This document shows, one piece after another, positions 8,161-16,770 of a stretch of 64,000 nt of DNA. Position 1 is the stretch's first letter, and each line of letters begins with the position of its first letter. Below the pieces are notes generated by a model. The model did not search any database and was not told where the DNA came from. It saw only the letters and a program-made list of their open reading frames with translations. Both the position numbers and the translations under genes were made by a program. The stretch comes from Hyphomicrobiales bacterium (lineage in GTDB: Bacteria; Pseudomonadota; Alphaproteobacteria; Rhizobiales; Beijerinckiaceae): the NCBI GenBank assembly GCA_930633495.1, contig CAKNFJ010000002.1, positions 186,001-250,000 of the forward strand, given 5' to 3'.

Positions 8161-8991
8161 TCAGACCGCCACGTCCATCTTGATTGCCGGATGCGGATCG
8201 TAATCCTCGATGACGATGTCCTCGAACCGGAACGCGAAGAGATCCTTCACGTCGGGGTTCAGCCGCAGCCTGGGCATGGGCCGCGGAGCCCGAGCAAGCT
8301 GTTCCCGCAGTGCCTTTTCGTGATTCCGATAGACGTGGACGTCGCCGAGCGAGTGAATGAATTCGCCGGCGATCCTGCCGGTGGCCTGCGCCATCATGGC
8401 GAGCAGGATGGCGTAGCTGGCGACGTTGAAGGCCCAGCCCAAGCCGGAATCACAGCTGCGCTGGGTCAGCATGAGGTGGAGCCGGTTGTCGCTGGTGCAA
8501 AACAGCTGGACCAGGCAGTGACAGGGCGCCAGGGCCATCTTCGGGATATCAGCCGGGTTCCAGGCCGAGATGATGGTCCGGCGCGAAGCCGGATTGTTCT
8601 TGATGTCGGCGACGGCGTTGGCGATCTGGTCGATCGTGCCGCCTTCGGGCGTTTCCCACCGCCTCCACTGCCGGCCGTACACAGGACCCAATTCAAGATC
8701 CTTGTCGGCCCACTCGTCCCAGATGGTGACACCGTTCTCCTTCAGATAGCGGATGTTGGTGTCGCCCTTGAGGAACCAGAGCAGCTCGTGGATCACCGAC
8801 TTGAGATGGATTCTCTTCGTAGTGAGCAGCGGGAAGCCGTCGGCGAGGTCGAAACGCAGCTGTTCGCCGAACAGCGCCTTCGTTCCGACCCCGGTGCGAT
8901 CCATACGCTCATCGCCCTTTTCGAGGATCTTCCGGATTAGCGCGGCATACTGGTTATCGACGTGGCGGGGATCGCTGCAAGGAATGGACAT
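8161..8991 (-). CDS. thyA: Thymidylate synthase
   Basis: A 276-residue ThyA that methylates dUMP to dTMP with methylene-tetrahydrofolate. Catalytic Cys157 lies in the Ala-Pro-Cys-His stretch; the substrate-binding Gln-Arg-Ser-Cys-Asp motif and the Arg-Arg pair at 137-138 are present. The ATG at 8991 has GGAG eight bases upstream; an upstream ATG at 9045 would add 18 non-family residues and is rejected. First gene of the thyA-PP-loop-folA-zinc-protein operon. A copy of the AATCCTTG motif lies at 9046-9053 in the divergent promoter region. Confidence 0.95.
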   Translation of the reverse strand: MSIPCSDPRHVDNQYAALIRKILEKGDERMDRTGVGTKALFGEQLRFDLADGFPLLTTKRIHLKSVIHELLWFLKGDTNIRYLKENGVTIWDEWADKDLELGPVYGRQWRRWETPEGGTIDQIANAVADIKNNPASRRTIISAWNPADIPKMALAPCHCLVQLFCTSDNRLHLMLTQRSCDSGLGWAFNVASYAILLAMMAQATGRIAGEFIHSLGDVHVYRNHEKALREQLARAPRPMPRLRLNPDVKDLFAFRFEDIVIEDYDPHPAIKMDVAV

Positions 8992-9045
8992 TGAATCGTC
9001 TCCGATCTTTCGTCGACGACAGTCCTCCGGTGGATTACAAGCCAC

Positions 9046-9053
9046 AATCCTTG
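9046..9053. promoter_or_regulatory. AATCCTTG motif in divergent thyA/9109 gap
   Basis: One copy of the recurrent octamer, 55 bases upstream of thyA and 56 bases before the GTG of the divergent gene. A GGTGGATT lies ten bases to its left, a pairing also seen near 14467. Confidence 0.45.
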
Positions 9054-9108
9054 TTTCGCACCTCGTCCACCGATTATCGTTCCTTCATTCAGAGAAAGGA
9101 ATCGCGAC

Positions 9109-9438
9109 GTGGCCAAGAACATCGAGCGCATGCGGCGACTGCTGGTGGTGGCATGCGACGCGGCGCACATCTCCGGTGCGCCGACCTATGATGCGAACGC
9201 CAAGCTCTTTCGGCTTCCGGGGAGCAGCGTCGAGATTGCGCTTGAGCTGGGCAGCAACGGCTACGTCTACCGGCTCCGGGAGATATACGAGGTTCCCGAC
9301 CTACAGGCTGGAGGCGCCCGGCCTGTTCGCAACGAGCTTGCGACTCTACCGGTCGGGAGTGAGGTCGAAGTGGCCCGCCGTGCGGTCGTCCATCTCGTCG
9401 GCAGCCGTGTCAACTCTGCGCTCGACGCTGCCGCCTAG
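9109..9438 (+). CDS. Hypothetical protein, 109 aa
   Basis: Small soluble protein of unknown family, starting with GTG behind a GAGAAAGGA ribosome-binding site. It is divergent from thyA and 36 bases ahead of the next gene, so probably first in a short operon. The sequence predicts an N-terminal helix followed by beta strands, with a slightly basic N-terminus. No motif recognised. Confidence 0.65.
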   Translation: MAKNIERMRRLLVVACDAAHISGAPTYDANAKLFRLPGSSVEIALELGSNGYVYRLREIYEVPDLQAGGARPVRNELATLPVGSEVEVARRAVVHLVGSRVNSALDAAA

Positions 9439-9474
9439 CCCTCAATCCAACCTGACACCCGCCTGAAGGAACGC

Positions 9475-10674
9475 ATGATGTCCGAAGCCACCCCGTTCGA
9501 TCTCAGCCGCCTCGAATTCCGCCTTGAGGCTGAGAACGGGCTCTCGACCCTGTCGGTCGCAGCTAAGGGCAGCGCAAAAAGCCACGCTCCCGTGATCCTT
9601 CGCGCGACGGGCAATCAAATCAACAGCAGCTTGAACCTTCCGCTTTATGGGGTTCTCGATCGCCCCTATACCGACTGGAGAGGCGTGGCGGTTCAGCCCG
9701 TTCCCGTCCCCGTCCCTCCTCAGCTTCGAAGCGATGCTTCGTCGCTCTTCGTCGAGCTGTACGGTCGAGCGGCCGGCACCGGCGAGATCAACGGTTTTCT
9801 CGAAGCCATTCGGAATGCCGCGACTTCATCCCCCATCGTCCGGAGCTGGGGTGAAGGCGTGATCGATTTCGATGCGCTTCATGCTCTGCCCTACGACAAC
9901 CGAGGCAGCGATCTGATGCCGCTGGAGCACTACAACTGGCTGGCCGAACCCACCGTCGGGGCCCAGGCCGTCAAGCGCTTCGTCCTCACCCATCCCATCC
10001 TCGCTGGCATCGCGATGAACGGTTCGGAATTGTTCGAGGTCGCCGATGGTCATGTCACCCCCGAGGCGGCATACGAGGCGATTCTCTCTTCGATCGAGAC
10101 CGTCGGCTTCACCGGTGAGGGCGGAGGCTGGAAGCGGAGGGTTGGGCCGATTTCGCGCGATATTCTAGCTCGTCTGGCCGATCTGCCGCAGACTTGCGCG
10201 ACTTTCGACGAAGAGGACCTCTTTTTCACAACCGACTGGCTTTCTCTCGCCCGCCGGCTCCTGCCGAGTTCCCTGCCTAGCTCGAAGGTCGGCCTGATCA
10301 ATCTCGCCGAGGCCGGCCGCTGCGTAGAGGGGTTCACCGAGAAGCTATCGGTTCGCGGGGCTCTTGAGGAAGGCGATGGCTTCGGGTTCCAGTTCAGCAA
10401 TGCCGAGATCCAGCAGATTTTCCGCAACGTCGATTTCGACAAGGCACTCGGGCTGATCACGACGCTGGACATGGGCGGCGCCCCCTTCTTGGGAGCGTAT
10501 GGCGCATTGTTGGAGGAGCGTTGGGATCTGGTGCGGGAACCGACCACTGATGCCGACGGCTTTGCATTCTCTGCGCTCCGCGAGGCCCTGCTCCGCGACG
10601 GATTCGTCTCTGTCTCCGAGAAGGCCAAGGAAGCCGTTCTCGAATTCGAGGGCCTGTCTTCGCCGCGACCGTAA
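9475..10674 (+). CDS. Hypothetical protein, 399 aa
   Basis: Unrecognised protein that appears cytoplasmic, with no signal peptide or membrane segment. An AAGGA lies upstream of two adjacent ATG codons (9475 and 9478); spacing favours the second slightly. The sequence is acidic and mixed alpha/beta, with a Pro-Val-rich linker near residues 74-82. The next gene follows after 63 bases. It shares no visible motif with the PcfJ-like proteins elsewhere in the window. Coding is supported by clean codon structure and flanking signals only. Confidence 0.75.
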   Translation: MMSEATPFDLSRLEFRLEAENGLSTLSVAAKGSAKSHAPVILRATGNQINSSLNLPLYGVLDRPYTDWRGVAVQPVPVPVPPQLRSDASSLFVELYGRAAGTGEINGFLEAIRNAATSSPIVRSWGEGVIDFDALHALPYDNRGSDLMPLEHYNWLAEPTVGAQAVKRFVLTHPILAGIAMNGSELFEVADGHVTPEAAYEAILSSIETVGFTGEGGGWKRRVGPISRDILARLADLPQTCATFDEEDLFFTTDWLSLARRLLPSSLPSSKVGLINLAEAGRCVEGFTEKLSVRGALEEGDGFGFQFSNAEIQQIFRNVDFDKALGLITTLDMGGAPFLGAYGALLEERWDLVREPTTDADGFAFSALREALLRDGFVSVSEKAKEAVLEFEGLSSPRP

Positions 10675-10737
10675 CAGCTCCGCTTGTTGCTTGCGCCGGC
10701 TCCGAGCATCCTCGGTGGAATCGATTGGAGATAAGGC

Positions 10738-12189
10738 ATGGCAACGGCGAACCAGGTACGAGCCCTTCGGTTTGAGGAAAGCACGCTGCGCCGGCTGTCC
10801 GCCGGCCTGCGCAGCGCGACGGCGCTCGTCATCGCGCCTCAGCGCTCGCCGTTCGACAATTTCGGCGTTCTCGCCGCTCGTAATCTCGCCCCGCGCAAGC
10901 GGCCGGCGCTCGATGCTGGCTTCACCATCAAGGACGCCCGGGAACGCATCACCGAGTTCCTCGACAACACTTTTCGTCCCGAGAGCCTGTTTGAGCTCGT
11001 TGGCTATCTCCGCCAGCGTCTGCTCCATATCGAGCATCGGCGTCAGCCCGACGGCGGCAGCGCGAACTACCTCATCGACGGGGTGACCAAGCAGAGCGTG
11101 CTCGCGGCTTCGGTCGATCGCCGTCTGTCTCGCCCCGGGCTTGCGCGCATGTTCGGTCGTACACTCGATGCCGAAGTCGAAGCGGCCGCGCGGATGCGCG
11201 TCCAGCAGGAGACCCCGGAGCAGACCGAGGCGCGCCGCCTGCGCTCCTTCAATGCGACCAGGCTGCGCGGGCGTGCCGGCGATCCGGACGCGCCGCCCTT
11301 CGGCGATTGGGACGACATGCGCTTCTCCGCGCAGTCGATGTTCCGCGGACGCGAGATCACCGTTCAGGGCAACGAGGTCTGGGCAGGCTTCGAGCTCGCT
11401 CGGGCGTCCGACGACCCGGCCGCGAACCTGCGCCTCTATCGGGATCTCCGTGCGCAGGGTCACAACGTCATCGTGCCCGCGAAGACGCGCGAGGATGCTG
11501 AGGCCGGCCGCTTCGTTCCCGGCATGCCTCTCGTGGCTCGCGACGGCGCCGTTCGCACGCGCCTGATCGCGAAGTCGCTGAGCTATGCCAAGCTGACCGA
11601 GACGTTCAAGCAGTCGCCATTCGCCTATTTCGAGGAGATGGCACGCCGCATGGGCCGGCAGACGCCTGCGCCGAACAAGGTGGTCGAGCTCGCGGCCTTC
11701 CGCGATCGCTTCCGTCGGGTCGAGTCGCCGGAGCCCATCCAGCCCGCTATTCGTCCGGAGGTCGTCCGCCAAGTTCTGATCCGCATCGGCGTCGAGCAGC
11801 TCACCGTGTTCGATCCCAGCACGGGGCACGAGCACCCGTTCGATCCGACGAAGCTTCCGGCCGGGCGCTACAACAAGGAAGACGGGTTCGGATTGCCTGC
11901 TGGTTTCGTCCTCGTGGACGCCGATGGCGGCTATGCGCACCTCGATGAGGATGAGCGCTACCACAACGCCTTCGGGCCCGCCCTGGTGCCTCCCAAGGGC
12001 TCTCAGGAGCCGCCGCGCTGGGCCATGAACGGCAAGTTCCTCACGAAGGTCGAATTCCAGGCTCGCACGACCTACGAGCGTCTTCTGGATCGGACGCCTG
12101 CACGGCCGGAGCCGGAGCCGGAACCTGATCTGGGGCCAAAGTTCCTCCCGGAACCGACGCCGCCGCGGCCCGGCGCCCGCAAACGCTAA
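10738..12189 (+). CDS. Hypothetical protein, 483 aa, Arg-rich
   Basis: Large unrecognised protein with GGAGATAAGG ahead of its ATG. It is rich in Arg and predicted helices through about residue 340, then changes to a Pro/Gly-rich stretch with several Asp-His-Tyr segments around residues 360-420. The tail is repetitive Pro-Glu and Pro-Arg. No nuclease, helicase or membrane signature was found. It probably belongs to the same unit as the two genes before it. A minus-strand open frame across this gene is a shadow. Confidence 0.75.
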   Translation: MATANQVRALRFEESTLRRLSAGLRSATALVIAPQRSPFDNFGVLAARNLAPRKRPALDAGFTIKDARERITEFLDNTFRPESLFELVGYLRQRLLHIEHRRQPDGGSANYLIDGVTKQSVLAASVDRRLSRPGLARMFGRTLDAEVEAAARMRVQQETPEQTEARRLRSFNATRLRGRAGDPDAPPFGDWDDMRFSAQSMFRGREITVQGNEVWAGFELARASDDPAANLRLYRDLRAQGHNVIVPAKTREDAEAGRFVPGMPLVARDGAVRTRLIAKSLSYAKLTETFKQSPFAYFEEMARRMGRQTPAPNKVVELAAFRDRFRRVESPEPIQPAIRPEVVRQVLIRIGVEQLTVFDPSTGHEHPFDPTKLPAGRYNKEDGFGLPAGFVLVDADGGYAHLDEDERYHNAFGPALVPPKGSQEPPRWAMNGKFLTKVEFQARTTYERLLDRTPARPEPEPEPDLGPKFLPEPTPPRPGARKR

Positions 12190-12192
12190 GGC

Positions 12193-12693
12193 CTACCAGT
12201 CAAGATCGCAGTACGGCACAGAGGGCGCCTTCCGGACCAACCGGGCGGCGCCCTTCTCCGTAAGGACGCCGAAGACCTGGGCACTTCGCGAGAGATCCTG
12301 GACATCCAGTCCGAGAAACTCTGCGTAGAGTTCGATCACCGCCAGGACGAAGCTCTCGCCATGTGCGGGCTCGCCACCGGCGACGGCGTCGAACGTCACC
12401 AGATGGGCAAGCTCGTGAAGGATGGTGTGCTTCGTTCGGCCCCAGTCCGCGATCGAGATCAGTCCGGCCGGCGTCGCATAGCAATCGCCCGTGGCGGTGA
12501 AGCGTAGAGACCTGACCGAGATGGGGCGGCTCCTGACAACCAATCGAATGAAGCTTGCGCACTGCTCTCGCGACATGATCTCCGGCCGCGCACGGCTGTC
12601 GACGCAGGCCCGCTCCCAGTCGTAGACGCGCTTTTGAAGCGGATCATCGTCGGGGCCGTAACTCCGCGGTGCGTTCCTGGTCGAGCTGCTCAA
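12193..12693 (-). CDS. HExxH zinc metalloprotease-like protein
   Basis: A 166-residue protein with the zinc-binding sequence HELAH at residues 93-97 and a further His111 in a His-Gly-Glu segment, the pattern of small SprT-like or minigluzincin proteases. The TTG at 12693 is chosen because AGGAG lies seven bases upstream; a TTG at 12735 lacks such a site. Family relatives cut DNA-bound or regulatory proteins, but the target here is unknown. It converges on the preceding gene with three bases between stops. It is one of three HExxH proteins in the window. Confidence 0.7.
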   Translation of the reverse strand: MSSSTRNAPRSYGPDDDPLQKRVYDWERACVDSRARPEIMSREQCASFIRLVVRSRPISVRSLRFTATGDCYATPAGLISIADWGRTKHTILHELAHLVTFDAVAGGEPAHGESFVLAVIELYAEFLGLDVQDLSRSAQVFGVLTEKGAARLVRKAPSVPYCDLDW

Positions 12694-12731
12694 AGGGGTT
12701 CTCCTGGGACCGCGACCGGGCGCTGCGGCTT

Positions 12732-12746
12732 CCAAAAATATTTTGG
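12732..12746. promoter_or_regulatory. AT-rich inverted repeat in divergent gap
   Basis: CCAAAA, ATA, TTTTGG, followed by GGTGGATT. It lies in the short gap between the HExxH gene and the divergent gene at 12822 and stands out as AT-rich in GC-rich surroundings. It could be an operator or promoter element for either gene. Confidence 0.35.
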
Positions 12747-12821
12747 TGGATTCTTGTTGTGCATTTCAAGGACCGCTCTCACGCTGCTTTGGACGAACTG
12801 CCGAAACGCGGAGACGAATCG

Positions 12822-13373
12822 ATGAACGGACGCCAGATCAACGTCGAGAAGGCGGAATACATGAAGGCGGTCAACGGCAGCATGGCGGCCAGCTTCGGCG
12901 TGGGCTTCATGAAGGTGCACAACGACATCGACCCGCATCTCGCGATCATGAGCCAGGCGCTCGCCGACGGAATCTTCGCCGATGACTTCGTCGACCGGCT
13001 GTCGAAGACCTACGGCTTCGTCCGCGCCGATGGGGACACCAGTCTCGAAAACGCGCGGGCCGAGAACCTCCGCATTGCGGCCCTTGCGAACTATGTGCGC
13101 GAGGATGAAGGCTGGGCGATCGGCGGCGACGGAGCGATCTATCGGGCCGGGGCCGGCGGCGTGTTCAAGATGGAGGCCGTCACCTCGCGGACCGGAAGCT
13201 GGGGCTTCGGCGCCTTCTTCTCCGAGGATGCCGAGATCACTCTCGATGACGAGGGCTTCGCGACCGTGACGGGAGGAACCTTCGACTTCCTCGGCGGTGG
13301 CGTCGACATCCACCACGCGGTCGCTCACTATGAAGCCCGCCTGGAGATGACCCAGGGCCCCGGTCTGCACTGA
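12822..13373 (+). CDS. Hypothetical protein, 183 aa
   Basis: Unrecognised acidic, glycine-rich protein. The ATG at 12822 begins a sequence with a helical first half and a strand-rich, Phe/Gly-rich second half that looks like a small beta domain. No signal peptide. It is divergent from the HExxH gene and convergent with the radical SAM gene, with a strong hairpin between the latter two. In-frame sequence upstream of 12822 is not used because it runs through the AT-rich promoter-like region. Confidence 0.65.
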   Translation: MNGRQINVEKAEYMKAVNGSMAASFGVGFMKVHNDIDPHLAIMSQALADGIFADDFVDRLSKTYGFVRADGDTSLENARAENLRIAALANYVREDEGWAIGGDGAIYRAGAGGVFKMEAVTSRTGSWGFGAFFSEDAEITLDDEGFATVTGGTFDFLGGGVDIHHAVAHYEARLEMTQGPGLH

Positions 13374-13381
13374 CCCGGAAC

Positions 13382-13418
13382 GCTCCGGCCTCGTGATTGC
13401 AAGTCACGAGGCCGGAGC
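13382..13418. terminator. 15-bp perfect hairpin between convergent genes
   Basis: GCTCCGGCCTCGTGA, a seven-base loop, then the exact reverse complement, followed on the plus strand by AAAAA. It starts eight bases after the plus-strand stop and includes the last codons and stop of the minus-strand radical SAM gene. It probably serves as a two-way terminator, though no T-run follows on either strand. Confidence 0.65.
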
Positions 13419-14387
13419 AAAAAGATCGCCCTGATCGGGGCCAACGACGCGGCTCGCCTTGTAGCCGCCATCGTAGGACTGCCACGGGACTGCTCGATAC
13501 AGCCCCGTCACGACCCAACGCTGGAACCTCTTAAGGTCTCTCCGGCTCTGGTCGAAAACCATCGGATAGGGACGGATCCCACGTGCGACCATGCGGTCGA
13601 ACCGATGGAATATGCGCTCCCAGGTTTCCTTCTTGTCGAAGCCGACCAGCATGAATGTCATCAGGTGGGAAGGCGGTACGCCGTGGCGTTCCAGCGTGTC
13701 AACGCCGCGGAAGAAGACCTCCTCGTCCTTGAGATTGTCCCAGGCGGTGTAGAGCCGGCGCTTGGTAAAGCCGTCATCGCGGTATTCAACCGACGCTAGC
13801 GCTGCAGCGACCTCGTCCGTCATCGCGCGGACATTGATCCCTTGCGTGAAGCTCACCTTGAAGCCGCCAGCGCGGATTTCGGACATCCGCTCCGCCCAGT
13901 CCGGCGCCCCGAAGAAGTCGTTGTCGAGCAGGTGAAGGTTCCGCGGCCATGGGTCGCCGCGCCAGATGTCAGTGATCGAAGCGACTGAACGCGGCTTACC
14001 CTCCTTTCCGGGCACGACACAGAATTTGCACGAAAGCCTGCAGCCGCGCTGGGTGAAGCCGATGCTGGCATTGAAATTCGGATAGAGCTCGTAATCGAGG
14101 CCACTTTCGACGAAGCCAGGGATATCCTCGACGGTGGCGAGGCGGCCGCTTCCCGTCCCGCCCAGCAGAGCGCCTGGCCATTCGGCCTCGAAGCGACGAA
14201 CCCGCTCCTCCGAGAACTTGAAGATCGCACCACCATAGACTGCTTCATAGGCAGGCTCGTCGAGATGACGGTATGGTGACCTAGTGAAGTGGATCACGTC
14301 GCCACGGGCGCGATGCCAGGCCGAGATCTTCATCAAGGCGAGGTTCGGCAGCTTTCCGTCGAGTTGTGTGATTCGGATATGGCGCAT
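13404..14387 (-). CDS. Radical SAM protein
   Basis: A 327-residue radical SAM enzyme. The [4Fe-4S] cluster motif C-x3-C-x2-C is at Cys116, Cys120 and Cys123. The preceding 110 residues resemble the N-terminal part of B12-binding-type radical SAM proteins but lack a clear cobalamin signature. Downstream TIM-barrel strands are visible around residues 150-260. Substrate is unknown; short relatives occur in phages and plasmids without assigned function. The stop lies inside the hairpin at 13382-13418. Confidence 0.82.
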   Translation of the reverse strand: MRHIRITQLDGKLPNLALMKISAWHRARGDVIHFTRSPYRHLDEPAYEAVYGGAIFKFSEERVRRFEAEWPGALLGGTGSGRLATVEDIPGFVESGLDYELYPNFNASIGFTQRGCRLSCKFCVVPGKEGKPRSVASITDIWRGDPWPRNLHLLDNDFFGAPDWAERMSEIRAGGFKVSFTQGINVRAMTDEVAAALASVEYRDDGFTKRRLYTAWDNLKDEEVFFRGVDTLERHGVPPSHLMTFMLVGFDKKETWERIFHRFDRMVARGIRPYPMVFDQSRRDLKRFQRWVVTGLYRAVPWQSYDGGYKASRVVGPDQGDLFAPAS

Positions 14388-14466
14388 CGATTCTTTCGCG
14401 GCCTGCTGGCATCAGATTGGAATCGACGATCGGATGTCCTTGCCCGGTTTGAAAGACCCGTCATGC

Positions 14467-14480
14467 AATCCTTTGGTGGA
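14467..14480. promoter_or_regulatory. AATCCTTT with GGTGGA in gap
   Basis: A near copy of the recurrent octamer directly followed by TGGTGGA, 65 bases before the gene at 14532 and 80 bases from the divergent radical SAM start. Suggestive only. Confidence 0.35.
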
Positions 14481-14531
14481 TAGCCAGATACAATTCGTGG
14501 CGCCGCTTTCTCCGACTGGTTAGTTTCATCG

Positions 14532-15161
14532 GTGTGGAAGTCCGATGGTGAGGCCAGAAGGTTGCTGCCGAGAACGCTCAGCGAGACATTGTCCAACGTG
14601 ATGGGGGTCCCCGCCTCGACGGCTGTGATCTTCATGCGTCAGCTGCGCGAGGCCAAGCTGCTTTCAAAGTCTGGCCGGGGCCGCGCAGCCGCCGATATGA
14701 CCCCACTCGATGCCGCACGCGCCATGGTGGCGATGGCGGCTACGCCTCGGCCATTCCATGCGGTCGAGGCTCATGACCAGTTCGCGAACACCAAGCTCGC
14801 TCAGCACTCCACCGGTGGTCTTCTGGATACCCTTCCCGAGACCGACGGGATCAGCGCCGTCGCTGCTCTCATCGAGCGATATGTGAACGGCCAGGTCGAC
14901 CAGCACTTCAAGACGACCGGAGTGACGTGGGAGGCGCGAGCCTCGGCGGTGGACCTCGTGTTCATGGTCACGCCGCCGGTTTCGATTCAGTTCCGGATTG
15001 TGGTCAATAACCAGCTCGTCGAGAGCCGCAATTACATCCAGGAAGGCGCCGTCGCGCCTCAGGCGGATCTTCGGGAGTATCGCAGACTCAGCGGGCGAAC
15101 CTTCATGGCGCTCTCTGACGCCTTCAACGCCTTCATGCGCGAGGATTTCCTCAGCGCTTGA
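14532..15161 (+). CDS. Hypothetical protein with N-terminal winged-helix-like region
   Basis: A 209-residue protein starting with GTG. Residues 14-60 read as a helix-turn-helix with a following wing (Ser-Lys-Ser-Gly-Arg-Gly-Arg), so DNA binding is likely. The C-terminal 110 residues are mixed alpha/beta and unrecognised and may bind a ligand or form dimers. Its end overlaps the convergent IalB-like gene by 11 bases. It may regulate neighbouring genes, but no operator was identified. Confidence 0.65.
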   Translation: MWKSDGEARRLLPRTLSETLSNVMGVPASTAVIFMRQLREAKLLSKSGRGRAAADMTPLDAARAMVAMAATPRPFHAVEAHDQFANTKLAQHSTGGLLDTLPETDGISAVAALIERYVNGQVDQHFKTTGVTWEARASAVDLVFMVTPPVSIQFRIVVNNQLVESRNYIQEGAVAPQADLREYRRLSGRTFMALSDAFNAFMREDFLSA

Positions 15162-15690
15162 CCTTCGTGGTCTCGGGCTTCGCCGCCGCCTCGGCAGCAG
15201 CCGGCTTCGCGCCGGGCTTCGGGCAAGCCGCATCGATCGTCTTCTTCGCCACAGGGAAGCCTTCCAGGCGATAGTTCTGGACGATCATGCCGTCCTTGCG
15301 CAGCCAGGTGACGCGGGCTTCTTTGCCCTGCTCCAGAGCCGAGACAAGGCGCTCCTCAGGCTCGCCTGATCGCACGAAGCCGGCGCCCTTGAAAATAAGC
15401 AGGCTGAACTCCTTGCCATCGATGTCGATGGTTCCTTCTTCGCCGGTGTCTTCGCCATAGCCGGAGACGATCACCACGCCGTTGAAGTTGTCGAGCTTGG
15501 GGGCGTTCTTGATGGCGATGTACGGGCGCCCAAGCGGGCGCACGGGCGCTTCGTTGTCCGCGGCCATGCCGAGCAGCGCGAAGCACTCCTCACCCTTCGT
15601 CCAGGTCTCCCAGCCCTTGGTCTGGGCCGAGGCGCCCGCGGCACCGATCAGGACGAGCGCGGCCGTCGCCAGGCTGGTCAGGATTTTCAT
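15151..15690 (-). CDS. Exported IalB-family (invasion-associated locus B) protein
   Basis: A 179-residue exported protein. The first 22 residues form a signal peptide ending in Ala-Ser-Ala. The mature part resembles the IalB family common in Hyphomicrobiales: a Trp-rich start, a Cys-containing strand, repeated beta strands and a Cys near the end (Ala-Cys-Pro-Lys-Pro-Gly), probably forming a disulfide. The tail is Lys/Ala/Pro-rich. The family is linked to host interaction in Bartonella, but most members are of unknown role in the periplasm. The stop region overlaps the convergent gene at 14532-15161. Confidence 0.75.
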   Translation of the reverse strand: MKILTSLATAALVLIGAAGASAQTKGWETWTKGEECFALLGMAADNEAPVRPLGRPYIAIKNAPKLDNFNGVVIVSGYGEDTGEEGTIDIDGKEFSLLIFKGAGFVRSGEPEERLVSALEQGKEARVTWLRKDGMIVQNYRLEGFPVAKKTIDAACPKPGAKPAAAEAAAKPETTKVKR

Positions 15691-15772
15691 CACGTCACTC
15701 CAACAAGATTCCTTCGACTCTCGAATGACTATCCATGGGACTGAAGGCGACGTCCACATTTCTCCTTGCCCG

Positions 15773-15844
15773 ATGATGGTGACTTTCATGGACTCGACGC
15801 AGATTCCCGTGGATGAGCTAATTCCGGTGCGGAGCATCCAATGA
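15773..15844 (+). CDS. Possible 23-residue leader peptide
   Basis: A short frame whose stop overlaps the ATG of the next gene (ATGA). It has two adjacent ATG codons but no clear ribosome-binding site. The arrangement would allow translational coupling. Coding is not proven; it may be chance. Confidence 0.3.
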   Translation: MMVTFMDSTQIPVDELIPVRSIQ

Positions 15845-16770
15845 AGATCGTAATGCAGCTGAGCCGCCCGCAGATGGGCGTGTACAAGGATCGCCCCTAT
15901 CTCTCGATCCTTGGTCGCTCGGATTCCGGCGAATGGATCAAGGCAATGGCCTGGGATTCGGTCGCGGAGGCTCTTTCCGCCAAGATCGAGAACCTGACCC
16001 AAGCCGACGAGGATCTCGCATCCCGCCGAGCTTTCATCGACTGCTCCGGCTACACCAAGTCGACCGACAAGGTGCGTCGCGACGGCACGGCGTACGTCGA
16101 GAACAAGTTCATCATCAAGTCCTTCAACTTCCTGAGTGGACCGAGCCTCGAGGCCGCGCGCACACGGCTGGATTGCGCCATCACCCTTGCTGCTGCGACG
16201 CGCGCTCGCGAAGCTGGCGATCTGGAAGGCGCTTTCCGAATGCTGGAAGGTCTCGCTGCGAGCATCGCTCGTATCCCGGCGCCCTCCCTGCGCGTGGAGA
16301 TGCCGGCTGCAGAGATGGATCCGCCGGCGGAACTCAATGGCGGGCCCGAGGAAGCGGCTGCGCAGCGCATTCGTGAGGCCGATGCCGCCCGTGGCGGTCC
16401 TGAGGCTGCAGTCTCCGCAGAGCCCGCCCCGGAAGTGCCCCCCGAGGCAAGCGTCGCCGCTGAAGTGCCTGCAGAAGCTGTCGAGGTCGAGGCGGTCGCC
16501 GAAGTCGAGTCCGAGCCGGAGGCTGTGGTCGAGGAGGCTAGCCTCATCGAGGCCAGCGCCGCGGCCACCGAGGACGACGAGCAGACCTTCGGCGACGCAC
16601 CTGACGCGGCCGCTGAAGCCAGCGAAGAGCCGTCGGCTCGCGAAGTTGCCGCCGCCGAGGAGAAGCCCTCCGCTGCGGCACCTCAGGCTCGCCCCGGCGC
16701 TCGCCCGCTGCCTGGCCGCGCAGCCCCGCCCCCGCCGCGTCGGGCGCCCGGTATGCGCCCGGGCATGTGA
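15841..16770 (+). CDS. Hypothetical protein, possible OB-like N-terminus and long acidic tail
   Basis: A 309-residue protein with GGAG six bases before the ATG. Residues 1-130 contain beta strands and a Gly-Tyr-Thr-Lys segment and end in a helix; the order loosely recalls an OB-fold single-stranded-DNA-binding domain, but I cannot confirm this. From about residue 150 it is a low-complexity Ala/Glu/Pro tail, closing with a basic Pro-Arg end. The layout (folded head, acidic disordered tail) is like SSB. It overlaps the next gene by four bases and precedes a RecD2-type helicase on the opposite strand. Confidence 0.65.
   Translation: MKIVMQLSRPQMGVYKDRPYLSILGRSDSGEWIKAMAWDSVAEALSAKIENLTQADEDLASRRAFIDCSGYTKSTDKVRRDGTAYVENKFIIKSFNFLSGPSLEAARTRLDCAITLAAATRAREAGDLEGAFRMLEGLAASIARIPAPSLRVEMPAAEMDPPAELNGGPEEAAAQRIREADAARGGPEAAVSAEPAPEVPPEASVAAEVPAEAVEVEAVAEVESEPEAVVEEASLIEASAAATEDDEQTFGDAPDAAAEASEEPSAREVAAAEEKPSAAAPQARPGARPLPGRAAPPPPRRAPGMRPGM

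Noticed and set aside
8992-9045. Upstream ATG extending thyA by 18 residues
   Set aside because: The added residues are outside the family and the inner ATG has a proper ribosome-binding site.
10345-11964. 539-codon minus-strand frame across two plus-strand genes
   Set aside because: It spans the gap and ribosome-binding site between the genes at 9475 and 10738 and has shadow-type composition.
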